64,000 bases of DNA, from positions 1-64,000 of the forward strand of contig NZ_JXDG01000033.1 in assembly GCF_000820515.1 (NCBI RefSeq), in the 5' to 3' direction. Shown here in pieces: positions 1 to 9,214 of this stretch. The stretch comes from Pseudomonas batumici (GTDB lineage: Bacteria; Pseudomonadota; Gammaproteobacteria; Pseudomonadales; Pseudomonadaceae). The notes under the pieces are model-generated. The model saw only the letters and a list, made by a program, of their open reading frames with translations. It was not told the origin of the DNA and made no database searches. The position numbers and the translations under genes were made by a program. Positions within the stretch are counted from its first letter, which is position 1, and each line of letters starts with the position of its first letter.

Positions 1-37
1 CTGGGTTCGACGATATTTTTGCGGTGAAACACCGACC

Positions 38-134
38 GTGGGAGCCGGCTTGCTGGCGATGGCGGCCGGATAGGCACCGCAAGGCTCAAGGGCCTCATCG
101 CTGCGATGCGGCGCCCCGACAAGCCAGCTCCCAC
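38..134. repeat. REP-like long inverted repeat
   Basis: The arm GTGGGAGCCGGCTTG at 38-52 is matched by CAAGCCAGCTCCCAC at 120-134, with one mismatch. This is the usual design of the abundant intergenic inverted repeats of fluorescent pseudomonads. It lies just downstream of the minus-strand operon and could act as a transcript end or mRNA stabiliser (inference). Nothing else is seen in 1-146. Confidence 0.6.
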
Positions 135-146
135 AAGGGGATCGAA

Positions 147-2903
147 CTAGTCGGAGGGTTGTGCCAGGGCAGCAAAGCCACGTTGCAAGTCTTCGATCAG
201 CGAAGCCACCGCCTCAAGGCCGATATGCAACCGAATCAGCGGATGGCGTACCGCCCCGGCAAACTGCCGGTCGCTCACATCCACCACCGTCACCAGGCTT
301 TCATAGCCGCCCCACGAAGCGCCCAGTCCGAACAGTCGCAAGCCGCCGATAAAACGCTCCAACTGCCCCGGATCGGCCTCGGCGAACTCGAATGACAACA
401 ACCCGTTGCTGCCACTGAAGTCCCGCACCCACAACGCATGATCCGGGTGCGTGGGCAGGGCCGGATGGAACACCCGCCGCACCTGCGGTTGCGCCTGCAG
501 CCAGCGGGCGATTTCCAGTCCCTGGCGCTGATGCACTTCCAGGCGCGCCGCCAGGGTCCGGGCACCGCGCAGTACCAGATAGGCATCATCCGGGCTGACC
601 GTGTTGCCGAAACTGTCACTCATCCGCACCAACGGCTGCCAGGCGGCTTGCGTGGTACAGACGCTGCCCATCACCACATCGCTGTGCCCGCACAGGTACT
701 TGGTCAGGGCCATGATCGAGATGTCCGCCCCCAGGGCCAACGGCCGGTATTGATAGCCCGAACCCCAGGTATTGTCGACCGCCAGCAGGATGCCGCGGGG
801 CTTGCACAAAGCCGCGATGGCCGGCAGGTCGTTCAGCTCGTACAGCAAGGAACTGGGCGACTCGCAGTAGACCATCCGGGTATTGGCCCGCAAGCGTGAC
901 GCGATATCCCGACCGTCCGCCGGAAAGTAGCCGACCTCGATGCCAAAGGGCACGAGGAACTCCTTCGCCAGGCGCCGCACCGGGGCGTAGACGCCATCGG
1001 TGATCAGCACATGGTCACCCGGGCGCAGGTAAGCCAGGAACGTCTGCGCCACCGCTGCCAGCCCGGTACCGAACAAGCGCGTGCGATGACCGCCCTCCAG
1101 TTCTGTCACCAGGTCTTCCAGGGCAAAGGCCGTCGGGTTGCCCCGGGCGCCATAGCTCAGGACCCGCTCGCGGTCCCGGCGACTGCGGGCGTCACGCATA
1201 TCCGCCAGGCTGTCGAACAGCACGGTGCTCAAGCGGGTGACCGGAACGTTCACCGAACGGGCACCACTGCCTTCGGGGGTACGGGCAGCGTGAACCAACC
1301 GGGTACGCACATCCTCCACGACCTTTTCCGGCACCAGCGGCTTCAGGCTGGCGATCTCCGCCGGCGTCATCTGCCCCAGCAGACCGGTTTCCCAGGCCAG
1401 GTACTGGCGCGCCGCATCCTTGTTGCCGGAATGACGGTCGTGGGTGAAGAACAGGAAATCGATGCAACGCTCATCGGGCAATACCGCCCCATCGTTGACC
1501 AGCGTCAGCCCGGCCGCCTTCCAGACCGACAGATCCGCAGTAAAAAACCGCGCCCGCGCCCGCTGGGCCTCGGGCAACTCCAGGGCTGCCAGCTGCGCCA
1601 CGGCGATATCGTCCGCCAGCAACACCAGGGGCCGTTCTTCACCGGCGACTTCAGCGACCAGCAACGGCCGGATCGACCAACGCGAACCGGCCAGATGGAC
1701 CTTGCGAAAGGCCATGCTCGGCCGCAGGTCGATCAACGCCACCGCCCCCTCCGCCAGGTCACGGGACAAGCGCTGCGCATCAAGCCCGGGCAACTCGGGC
1801 AATGGCAACGCGCCCGTCACCGGCAAACTCAAACCGCTGTGCAATCCGCCCTCCAGGACTCGGGCATCATGCCCCAACTGGCGCAACCAGCTTGCAACAA
1901 TGGGTGCGCGCACACCCTCGTCGTCGAACACCACCACCCGCGCCTGGCGCACCCCGATATACAGGTCGGTGGCCTGGATCAACTGGCCCCCCGGCGTGTG
2001 CTGCGCGCCCGGCAGACTGCCAAGGGCAAACTCCTCGGCGCTGCGCACATCGCAAAGGAACAGGCTGGCCTCGCCGCCCTGGACCCAGGCCGCGACCTGC
2101 GCCGCGCTGACCGTCGGCACGGCGGCCCGCCGGGCCAACGCCCGGGCCGCCTCGCGCCGTTGCTCGATCCCGGCCGGTGGCGCCGCGTCGCTGTAGCGCC
2201 GGGTACTGCCATGCTCCAGTTGCAGGTCGGCCAGGAACCAGCCTTGGGTACCGTTTTCCAAGGCATAGACCGGGTTCTTCACCCCGAGGTTGATCAGCGT
2301 CTGGGCGCCGATGATGCTGCGGGTGCGCCCGGCGCAGTTGATCACCACCGGAGTCGACTCGTCCGCCACCAGGTCGTGCAGGCGATAGCCCAACTCGCCG
2401 TTCGGGCAGCAGATCGAACCCGGAATGGTCATCTTGCGGTATTCGTCGAACGGTCGACCGTCCAGCAGCACCAGGGGTTCGCCCCGGGCCTGCCAGTCGG
2501 CCAGCTCGATCGCGCTGATATGCGGCGTCTGGCAGGCCTCTTCCACCCGCTCGCCAAAGGCCTTGGACGGCACATGCACCCCGGCGAACAACTGCAGACC
2601 CGCCGCCCTCCAAGCGTCGGCGCCGCCCTGCAGAACATGCACCTGCCCATAGTCCAGGGCTTGCAGGCGTTGCTCGGCACGGGTGGCCAATTCACCGCCA
2701 TCCTGGTCGTAGATCACCAGGCGCACCCGCAGGTTGGGCGCCAGGCGGCGTACCTCCAGCTCCAGGCGGCTATAGGGCAAATGCACCCCGTGAAACAGAT
2801 GGGCCTCACCGTACTGGCCATGTTCGCGCACATCGAACAAGGCGATTTCCCGCCCGTCGAACAGCCATTGCTGCAACTGTGCCGGTGTAATGGTTTTACT
2901 CAC
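147..2903 (-). CDS. Four-rhodanese / cystathionine beta-lyase fusion protein
   Basis: The N-terminal half holds four rhodanese-like domains (about residues 5-105, 130-230, 265-365 and 380-470). Only the second shows an active-site cysteine loop, NCAGRTRS; the others lack Cys there. The C-terminal 380 residues are a Cys/Met-metabolism PLP enzyme with the lysine in the TKYLCGHSD motif, like cystathionine beta-lyase. Such lyases release thiol or sulfide plus pyruvate and ammonia from S-substituted cysteines; fused rhodaneses could take up the sulfur as persulfide (inference). GTG at 2903 is preferred because GGGGGT lies 6 bases upstream; a GTG at 2915 is possible. It is the last gene of the operon, 36 bases after the dioxygenase. 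At about 918 aa it is more than twice a normal lyase. Confidence 0.85.
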   Translation of the reverse strand: MSKTITPAQLQQWLFDGREIALFDVREHGQYGEAHLFHGVHLPYSRLELEVRRLAPNLRVRLVIYDQDGGELATRAEQRLQALDYGQVHVLQGGADAWRAAGLQLFAGVHVPSKAFGERVEEACQTPHISAIELADWQARGEPLVLLDGRPFDEYRKMTIPGSICCPNGELGYRLHDLVADESTPVVINCAGRTRSIIGAQTLINLGVKNPVYALENGTQGWFLADLQLEHGSTRRYSDAAPPAGIEQRREAARALARRAAVPTVSAAQVAAWVQGGEASLFLCDVRSAEEFALGSLPGAQHTPGGQLIQATDLYIGVRQARVVVFDDEGVRAPIVASWLRQLGHDARVLEGGLHSGLSLPVTGALPLPELPGLDAQRLSRDLAEGAVALIDLRPSMAFRKVHLAGSRWSIRPLLVAEVAGEERPLVLLADDIAVAQLAALELPEAQRARARFFTADLSVWKAAGLTLVNDGAVLPDERCIDFLFFTHDRHSGNKDAARQYLAWETGLLGQMTPAEIASLKPLVPEKVVEDVRTRLVHAARTPEGSGARSVNVPVTRLSTVLFDSLADMRDARSRRDRERVLSYGARGNPTAFALEDLVTELEGGHRTRLFGTGLAAVAQTFLAYLRPGDHVLITDGVYAPVRRLAKEFLVPFGIEVGYFPADGRDIASRLRANTRMVYCESPSSLLYELNDLPAIAALCKPRGILLAVDNTWGSGYQYRPLALGADISIMALTKYLCGHSDVVMGSVCTTQAAWQPLVRMSDSFGNTVSPDDAYLVLRGARTLAARLEVHQRQGLEIARWLQAQPQVRRVFHPALPTHPDHALWVRDFSGSNGLLSFEFAEADPGQLERFIGGLRLFGLGASWGGYESLVTVVDVSDRQFAGAVRHPLIRLHIGLEAVASLIEDLQRGFAALAQPSD

Positions 2904-2939
2904 AGAAACCCCCACTTTCCGGTGAAGAATGGCGATCGA

Positions 2940-3539
2940 TCATGCGGCGTAGGCCTTGATCGAGGGTGCCATCTGCGAAGCGTTGTAGTTGAGGATGCTG
3001 CCGTCGTCCTGCACGCCATAACGACCGTTGAGCGATTCCAGCGGACGTCCGTAGAGATGGAAATGCAGGGTCGCCTGCTCGCCATCCACGCGGATGCTGT
3101 GCAGGTCCTCACCCAGAAAGGCGATCGAGGTACCCGGTTGCACCACCACTTCACGCTCGAGTACCAGTTCGGCGCGTTGCGGGTTGCTGCCGTCATCGCT
3201 ACGGGCATAGACGCGGTTGAGTTCCTGGCCCTCGACGGCACTGATCACCGCCCAGGTTTCGTGGTTGTGGGCAATGGTGTTCTTGCCCGGCAACAGGGAG
3301 TTGAGGTAGAGGGTCGGGGTTTCGCCGTCGTCGTTCAGGCGATAGCGGAAGGCCGTATTACCCTCGCCGGCCACCGGTGCCGGAAAGGCCTCGAAGTTGA
3401 ACAGGTCGCGACGCCCGGCAAGGCCTTCGAGCAGGACGACGATCTCTTGCAAGGCCGCGCGGTCGACGCCGCGCCGGTGGATGGCGCGGATCTTCACCAG
3501 GAAAGATTCGATCACGTTGGCGCGTTCGGTGGTGCTCAT
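2940..3539 (-). CDS. Cysteine dioxygenase-type cupin
   Basis: A 199-aa cupin with HNHETW giving H91 and H93, and H147 in EDLHSI, the three-histidine iron site of thiol dioxygenases. These enzymes add O2 to a thiol (cysteine or 3-mercaptopropionate) to give a sulfinate. The sequence does not tell which thiol is used. The ATG has an AAGGAG ribosome site 6 bases upstream. It sits between the ABC ATPase and the rhodanese-lyase fusion, so the operon couples import, C-S cleavage and thiol oxidation. Confidence 0.8.
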   Translation of the reverse strand: MSTTERANVIESFLVKIRAIHRRGVDRAALQEIVVLLEGLAGRRDLFNFEAFPAPVAGEGNTAFRYRLNDDGETPTLYLNSLLPGKNTIAHNHETWAVISAVEGQELNRVYARSDDGSNPQRAELVLEREVVVQPGTSIAFLGEDLHSIRVDGEQATLHFHLYGRPLESLNGRYGVQDDGSILNYNASQMAPSIKAYAA

Positions 3540-3568
3540 GGGCAGGCTCCTTATCGGGTGGATCAGGG

Positions 3569-4390
3569 TCAGACGGACAGGCTGTAGCGGCTGATATTGC
3601 TCAGCAGATACGGGTCGGGTTGCAGCGGGCGGCGGCCGACGTCGCCGAGGGCATGGCGGAGGAATTCGCGGGTGCGCTCGCTTTGCGGCTGCTGGAAAAC
3701 CTGGTGGGCGCTGCCGGACTCGACGATCAGGCCGTTTTCGGTGAAATACACCCGGTCACTGATTTCCTCGGCAAAGCGCATTTCATGGGTCACCAGCACG
3801 CAGGTCATGCCCTCCTCGGTCAGTTCGCGAATCACCGTCAGCACTTCACCGACGGTTTCCGGGTCCAGGGCCGAGGTCACTTCGTCGAACAGGATCAGCT
3901 CCGGGCGCATGGCCAGGGCACGGGCAATGGCCACCCGTTGTTGCTGGCCGCCGGACAGTTGCCCGGGAAAGGCGTCGGCCTTGTGTTCCATGCGCACTTT
4001 GGCGAGCAATTGCCGGACTTCCCGTTCGGCATCGGCGCGGCGGCGGCCGAGCACCTTGCACGGGGCGATCAGCAGGTTGTCCAGCACCGACAGGTGCGGG
4101 AACAGGTTGTATTGCTGGAAGACGAAGCCAACCCGCTTGCGCAACTCGATCAGCCCGGCCTCGCGTTGCAGCCGGTGCACCTCGGTGGCGCCGACGCGGA
4201 TAGTGCCGCGCTGGGGCTTGAGCAGCCCGGTGATGCAACGCAGGATCGTCGACTTGCCCGAGCCCGAAGGCCCGATGATGGACACCGCCTGGCCGCGCAG
4301 GACGTCAAGGTCGATGCCCTTGAGCACCGCGTTGGCGCCGAACGACAGGTGCAGGTCGCGCAGGCTGACGAGGGGTTCAGTAGAAGGCAT
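3569..4390 (-). CDS. Amino-acid ABC transporter ATP-binding protein
   Basis: A polar-amino-acid-type ABC ATPase of 273 aa. Walker A is GPSGSGKST (near residue 40), the signature is LSGGQQQR, and Walker B is [12 protein letters not shown], followed by the H-loop VTHEM. It energises uptake by the two permeases encoded upstream. Its start overlaps the end of the preceding permease gene by 14 bases, so the two are probably translationally coupled. A C-terminal extension after the core is about 25 residues long. Confidence 0.92.
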   Translation of the reverse strand: MPSTEPLVSLRDLHLSFGANAVLKGIDLDVLRGQAVSIIGPSGSGKSTILRCITGLLKPQRGTIRVGATEVHRLQREAGLIELRKRVGFVFQQYNLFPHLSVLDNLLIAPCKVLGRRRADAEREVRQLLAKVRMEHKADAFPGQLSGGQQQRVAIARALAMRPELILFDEVTSALDPETVGEVLTVIRELTEEGMTCVLVTHEMRFAEEISDRVYFTENGLIVESGSAHQVFQQPQSERTREFLRHALGDVGRRPLQPDPYLLSNISRYSLSV

Positions 4391-5051
4391 AGCGTCGCTC
4401 CAGGCGTTGGGTCAGGCGGGAAATCGGGTAGCAGTAGGCGAAGAACAACGCCAGCACGCTGAAGTAGATCAGCACGGTGAAACCGGTCCGGTTGACGGTG
4501 TTGCTGGCGATCTGCGCGGTGTCGATCAGGTCATGCACCCCCACCAGCGAGGCCAGCGCGGTGCCCATGGTGATCACCGCGTAGAGGTTCATCCACGGCG
4601 GCAACATGCGTTTGAAGCACTGCGGCAGGATGATCGAGCGAAACAACTGGCCACGACTGAAGGCCAGGGAGCGCGCGGCTTCCCATTGGGTACCGGGGAT
4701 CGAGCCGATGGCCCCGCGAAAGATCTCCGCGACGTTGGCGCTGGCCGGCAGTGCCAGGCCGACGGTGACCTTCAGCCAGTCGGGAAACGGCAGGTAATGA
4801 CTACCAACGTGAATCTCGAACGGAAACACGTAGGTGGTGAAATAGATCAGCACCAGCCAGGGCGCGTTGCGAAACACCTGCACCCACAGCCGTGCCGGCA
4901 GGCGCAGGATCCGCAGCGGCGACAGCCCCAGCGCGCCGACCAGCAGGCCCAGCAGCGAGCCGATGGCAATCGCCAGCAGGCTGATCAGGATATTCTGTGC
5001 AAAGCCCGCGGCCAGCGCCGGCGACCATTGCGCCAAGGACTCAATGACCAT
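4377..5051 (-). CDS. Amino-acid ABC transporter permease
   Basis: A 224-aa inner-membrane permease of the His/Glu/Gln/Arg family, with a TM segment near the N-terminus ([21 protein letters not shown]) and the EAA loop around [21 protein letters not shown], which contacts the ATPase. It overlaps the upstream permease by 11 bases and the downstream ATPase by 14. It is probably one half of a heterodimeric channel with the 5041-5763 product. Confidence 0.9.
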   Translation of the reverse strand: MVIESLAQWSPALAAGFAQNILISLLAIAIGSLLGLLVGALGLSPLRILRLPARLWVQVFRNAPWLVLIYFTTYVFPFEIHVGSHYLPFPDWLKVTVGLALPASANVAEIFRGAIGSIPGTQWEAARSLAFSRGQLFRSIILPQCFKRMLPPWMNLYAVITMGTALASLVGVHDLIDTAQIASNTVNRTGFTVLIYFSVLALFFAYCYPISRLTQRLERRYAFY

Positions 5052-5763
5052 AACCGGGCATCCTCAACCGCGCTTCCAACGCCCGGCCCACACTGTTGAC
5101 GATAAAACTCAGCACCCCGAAAAAGCTCAGCATCAGGATCATCAGTTCCAATACGTTGTCGCTCTGGGTCCAGATCATGATCGAGGCGTAGGTGATGTCG
5201 CCCACGGCAATGGCCGAAGCCACGGCGGTCATCTTCACCAGGTCGATCAGGTTGTTCACCAGCGACGGCAGGGCAAAACGCAGGGCCAGCGGCAGTTGCA
5301 CGTTCCACAGCAACTGGCGACGGCTGAAAGCCAGGGAGCTGGCCGCTTCCAGGGTCACCGACGGCACCGCCTCGATCCCGGCGCGCAGGGCCTCGGCATG
5401 AAAGGCGCCCTTGTGCAGGGAGATCACGATCACCACCCAGGCAAACGGCGTCAGCGGATTGGCCGCACCCACCGCCTGGGTCAGCAGCATGTTCAGCACC
5501 AGGAACGCACAGTACAGCTGGACCAGGGTCGGCGTATTGCGCGTGACCTCGACGAACACCCGGGCCGGGCGCGACAAGGCCTTGCTCTCGCTGGTGAGCG
5601 CCGTCGCCAGGGCGATCCCCGCCAACAAGCTGCCGATGATGGTCAGCACACACAGCAGCAGCGTGGTCCAGGCCCCATCGACCAGGCTGCCACGTTGGTA
5701 GGCATCCAGCAGGAAACGGTAGTTGAGCCCCAGGTGGGCGGCCCATTGCACGAAACTTTCCAT
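5041..5763 (-). CDS. Amino-acid ABC transporter permease
   Basis: The second permease, 240 aa, begins [17 protein letters not shown]. The open frame runs further upstream, but the ATG at 5763 shares one base with the stop of the aminotransferase gene, which fixes the start. Several TM segments and an EAA loop ([20 protein letters not shown]) are visible. It pairs with the 4377-5051 permease. Confidence 0.9.
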   Translation of the reverse strand: MESFVQWAAHLGLNYRFLLDAYQRGSLVDGAWTTLLLCVLTIIGSLLAGIALATALTSESKALSRPARVFVEVTRNTPTLVQLYCAFLVLNMLLTQAVGAANPLTPFAWVVIVISLHKGAFHAEALRAGIEAVPSVTLEAASSLAFSRRQLLWNVQLPLALRFALPSLVNNLIDLVKMTAVASAIAVGDITYASIMIWTQSDNVLELMILMLSFFGVLSFIVNSVGRALEARLRMPGYGH

Positions 5764-6977
5764 CACGCCGGGCCCTCGACCAGGCGCGCGCAAGCCTCGG
5801 CGATTCGCCGGCCGGCTTCGCGCACACTGTCGGTGGCCGTGGCAATCGACAGGCGGAACCACGGCGACAGGCCATAGGCACTGCCCGCCACCCCGGCGAC
5901 GCCCTCCTCCAGCAGATAATCCACCAGCTCATTGTCGCTGCCGATGACCTGGCCGTCCGGGCGCAGGCGACCGATCAGGCCGGCACAGCGCACGAACACG
6001 AAAAAGCCGCCCTCGGGTTGCAGCACGTCGAGCCCGTCGACTTCGCTCAAGGCCGCCACCAGCAGGTCGCGGCGTTCCCGATAGGCCGCCACTTGCGGCT
6101 GAAGAAAAGCCAGCCCGCCTTCGTAGGCCGCCAAAGCGGCGGCCTGACTGACCGACGAAGCGCCGGACGCCGATTGCGACTGGACCACACTCATGGCCGC
6201 GGTCAGTGCCTGGGGACCGGCACCGAAACCGATGCGCCAGCCGGTCATGGCGTAGGTCTTGGACACGCCGCCCACCAGCAGGCAGCGCGCCTGCAAGTCC
6301 GGCGCGACATTGAGCAGGTTCAGCGGCGGCTGGCCGTCGAAACGGATGTGCTCGTACAACTCGTCGAGCAGCACCAGCACCTGGGGATGGCGACGCAGCA
6401 CTTCGGCCAGCGCCCGCAGCTCATCGGCGCTGTAGACCGCACCGCTGGGGTTGCCCGGGCTGTTGAGGATCAGCCAGCGGGTGCGCTCGCCGATCAGGCC
6501 ATGCAATTGCGCCGGGGTCAGCTTGCAGCCCTGCTCCAGGGTCGACGGGATAAACACCGGTTCGCCGCCATTGATCCGCACGCTGTCCGGGAAGGACGGC
6601 CAGTACGGCACCGGCACCAGCACTTCATCGCCCTCGTCGAGAGTCGCGGCGAAGGCATTGAAGATGATCTGTTTCGCGCCATTGGCGATGACGATCTGTG
6701 GCAGGGCATAGTCGAGGCGATTCTCCCGCTGGAGTTTGCGCCGTACCGCCTCGCGCAACGCCGGTACGCCGGGGGTCGCGGTGTATCTGGTCGCGCCGGC
6801 GGCGATGGCCGCATAGGCCGCCTGCTTGATGTGCAGCGGGGTATCGAAATCCGGCTCGCCGGTGGTCAGGTCCAGCACGTCGCGTCCGCTGTCGCGCAAC
6901 GCCGTGGCCCGGGACCTGGCCGCCGCATTGGCCGAAAGCGAGACCTTCTGCAGCCGTTTGGACAGTCGAACCGTCAT
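5763..6977 (-). CDS. Class I/II PLP aminotransferase
   Basis: A 404-aa fold-type I aminotransferase of the aspartate aminotransferase group: LTTGEPDFDTP near residue 40, NSPGNPSGAV, and the PLP lysine in GGVSKTYAMTGWRIGFG. It swaps an amino group between an amino acid and a 2-oxo acid. The ATG at 6977 overlaps the stop of the FAD oxidase gene by 4 bases. Together with that 2-hydroxyacid or 2-oxoacid enzyme it could interconvert an imported amino acid with its oxo or hydroxy form (inference). Confidence 0.9.
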   Translation of the reverse strand: MTVRLSKRLQKVSLSANAAARSRATALRDSGRDVLDLTTGEPDFDTPLHIKQAAYAAIAAGATRYTATPGVPALREAVRRKLQRENRLDYALPQIVIANGAKQIIFNAFAATLDEGDEVLVPVPYWPSFPDSVRINGGEPVFIPSTLEQGCKLTPAQLHGLIGERTRWLILNSPGNPSGAVYSADELRALAEVLRRHPQVLVLLDELYEHIRFDGQPPLNLLNVAPDLQARCLLVGGVSKTYAMTGWRIGFGAGPQALTAAMSVVQSQSASGASSVSQAAALAAYEGGLAFLQPQVAAYRERRDLLVAALSEVDGLDVLQPEGGFFVFVRCAGLIGRLRPDGQVIGSDNELVDYLLEEGVAGVAGSAYGLSPWFRLSIATATDSVREAGRRIAEACARLVEGPA

Positions 6978-8383
6978 GGCAGCACCTTGCCTGGATTGAG
7001 CAACCCACGGGGATCGAGGGCCTGTTTGATGCGCCGCATCAGCTCCAGCTCCACCGGGCTCTTGACCTCGGCCAGCAGCTCTCGCTTGCGTTGGCCGATG
7101 CCGTGCTCGGCGCTGATGGAACCGCCGAGGGCCTGGGTGTTGCGATGCACCAGGGCACTGAGCGCCGCGTAGTGAGCCATGTGCGTCTCGACCGACTGCC
7201 CCAGGGGCGCGGCGACGTTGTAGTGCAGGTTGCCGTCGCCCAGATGGCCGAAGGTCAGGTTGCGCACGCCGGGGAAATGCGCCTGCAATAACGCATCGGT
7301 CTCGCGGACGAACTCGGCGATCCGCGAGATCGGCAGCGAGATATCGTGCTTCATGTTGCGCCCTTCCCGGGCCTGGGCTTCGCTCATGTTTTCCCGCAGT
7401 TGCCACAGCGCGGCGCTCTGGGCCAGGCTTTCGGCGATCAGCGCATCGGCCAGCAGGTTCAGCTCGAAGGCCTTGCCCAGCACCCATTCGAAGGACTGAC
7501 GGGCATGTTCGGCGCTGTGGTTATCGGACAGTTCCAACAGCGCGAACCAGGCTTGCGGTGCCTGGGCGAAAGGCTGCGGACCGTCGGGAAACTGCTGGCG
7601 CAACAACGCCAGGCACGCAGCGGACATCAGCTCGAACGCCGTCAGCTCGGCACCGAAACCGGCGCGGGCATGGGACAGGAACGCTACCGCCTGCTCCAGT
7701 GAGTCGAACGCCAGCAAGGCGGTGCTCCGGGCCTTGGGCAGCGGAAAGAGTTTCAGGGTGGCGGCGGTGATGATGCCCAAGGTGCCTTCGCTGCCGATAA
7801 ACAGATCGCGCAGGTCGTAGCCGCTGTTGTCCTTGCGCAGGCCGCGCAGACCGTTCCAGATATCGCCGTCGGCGGTCACCACTTCCAGGCCCAGGGTCAA
7901 CTCGCGGGTGTTGCCATAGCGCAATACGCCGCTGCCGCCGGCATTGGTGCCCAGGTTGCCGCCCAGGGTACAACTGCCCTGGGCACCCAGGCTCAGGGGA
8001 AACAGGCGCCCGGCCTCACGGGCCGCGTCCTGCAGGTTCTGCAGGATGCAGCCGGCTTCGACGGTGACGGTGTCGTTGTCGGTATCGATCTGGCGGATGC
8101 GGTTCATGCGGTCGAGCAGCACCAGCACGCTGTTGCCCGTGGCATCCGGCGTGGCCGCGCCCATCAGGCCGGTATTGCCGCCCTGCACCACCAGCGGTGC
8201 GCGATGGTGGACGCAAACCCGCACCAGCGCGGCGACTTCCTCGGTACTGGCCGGATGCACCACGGCGGCAACCTGGCCGTGGTAGACATGGTGCCTGTCG
8301 CTGAGGAACGCGCTCCCGGCCGTGGAGTCCTGGACATGGGCGGCGCCCAGCAGTTGTTGCAACTGCACGAATAAGTCGCTCAT
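6974..8383 (-). CDS. FAD-linked 2-hydroxyacid oxidase/dehydrogenase (GlcD type)
   Basis: A 469-aa flavoprotein with an N-terminal FAD-binding domain (VHPASTEEVAALVRVC, then VVQGGNTGLMG) and the C-terminal FAD-oxidase cap (GHLGDGNLHYN and SAEHGIGQRKRELL). Relatives oxidise D-lactate, glycolate or D-2-hydroxyglutarate; the substrate here is unknown. Start and stop overlap both neighbours by 4 bases, marking tight translational coupling within the operon. Confidence 0.88.
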   Translation of the reverse strand: MSDLFVQLQQLLGAAHVQDSTAGSAFLSDRHHVYHGQVAAVVHPASTEEVAALVRVCVHHRAPLVVQGGNTGLMGAATPDATGNSVLVLLDRMNRIRQIDTDNDTVTVEAGCILQNLQDAAREAGRLFPLSLGAQGSCTLGGNLGTNAGGSGVLRYGNTRELTLGLEVVTADGDIWNGLRGLRKDNSGYDLRDLFIGSEGTLGIITAATLKLFPLPKARSTALLAFDSLEQAVAFLSHARAGFGAELTAFELMSAACLALLRQQFPDGPQPFAQAPQAWFALLELSDNHSAEHARQSFEWVLGKAFELNLLADALIAESLAQSAALWQLRENMSEAQAREGRNMKHDISLPISRIAEFVRETDALLQAHFPGVRNLTFGHLGDGNLHYNVAAPLGQSVETHMAHYAALSALVHRNTQALGGSISAEHGIGQRKRELLAEVKSPVELELMRRIKQALDPRGLLNPGKVLP

Positions 8384-9201
8384 GGCGTCGTCGCCAACGG
8401 AGTGGCGTCCTTGAACCGCTCATGCAGCCGCAGCAAGGCCTGGGACGGCGGCATGCCGGTGCGCTTGCCCAGCTCGATCAGCCAGCCGCTGCGGTGCCAG
8501 TCGCGGACAATCGCATCGAGACGGGCCTGCACGTCCCTTTCGCCCTTGCGCACCCAGATCACCGACGAGGACGGGATCAGGTCGGTGGGCAGCGGAATTT
8601 CGTAGCCGGCCCATTCGGCCTCGTCGAGCAGGCTGTGCAGGGTCGGGCTGACATGCACCGCGGCCACGCAGCCGTTGCCGCGCAGGGACAACAGGGATTC
8701 GGACTGGCTGCGGAACGCCTTGATCTGCGCGCCGTAGGTTTCCTGCAGGGGCTTGGTGAAATTGCTGCCCTGGGAGACGCAGACCGGCTGGCCCCTGAGG
8801 TCTTCCCAGCGGCGGATGCCGGCCCCTTTGCGGATCAGCGCGGCACCGCCGACTTCTTCGTAAGGCGTGGGCACGTAGTCGAGGATCTCGGCACGCTCTT
8901 CGGTGAACTGCATGTTGGCGACCAGCACATCGACCTTGCCCTGCTGCAGGAACTGCACGCGGTTGGGCGCCAGTACCGAGACGCTTTCCAGTTCCACGCC
9001 CAGGCGCTGGGCCAGGCCCTTGGCGAGCTCGACGTTGTAGCCCTGGTGGGCGCCGGTGGCCGGGTCGATGGTGCCGAACGGCGGGCCGCTGAGGATCACG
9101 CCGACGCTGATCCGGTGCCGGGCCTGGATCTTGTCGAGGGTGGCATCGGCCTGGGCCAGGGTGGCGAAGAACGCCAGGGCGATGGGTAAGTACTTGAACA
9201 T
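8380..9201 (-). CDS. Periplasmic amino-acid-binding protein (copy 1)
   Basis: A 273-aa family 3 solute-binding protein with a signal peptide ending at AQADA, then TLDKIQARHRISVGVILSGPPFG. It delivers ligand to the permeases encoded downstream. The ATG at 9201 has AAGGAT 7-8 bases upstream. It is clearly related to the next gene upstream (9215-10048), with shared blocks such as NRVQFLQQGKVDVLVANM, so the operon carries two binding proteins for one transporter. Confidence 0.9.
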   Translation of the reverse strand: MFKYLPIALAFFATLAQADATLDKIQARHRISVGVILSGPPFGTIDPATGAHQGYNVELAKGLAQRLGVELESVSVLAPNRVQFLQQGKVDVLVANMQFTEERAEILDYVPTPYEEVGGAALIRKGAGIRRWEDLRGQPVCVSQGSNFTKPLQETYGAQIKAFRSQSESLLSLRGNGCVAAVHVSPTLHSLLDEAEWAGYEIPLPTDLIPSSSVIWVRKGERDVQARLDAIVRDWHRSGWLIELGKRTGMPPSQALLRLHERFKDATPLATTP

Positions 9202-9214
9202 TGGCGGGTATCCT

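Noticed and set aside
1011-3587. A plus-strand open frame of 858 codons
   Set aside because: It is the opposite strand of the rhodanese-lyase and dioxygenase genes. Its composition (Gln/His/Arg-rich) is typical of antisense frames in GC-rich DNA.
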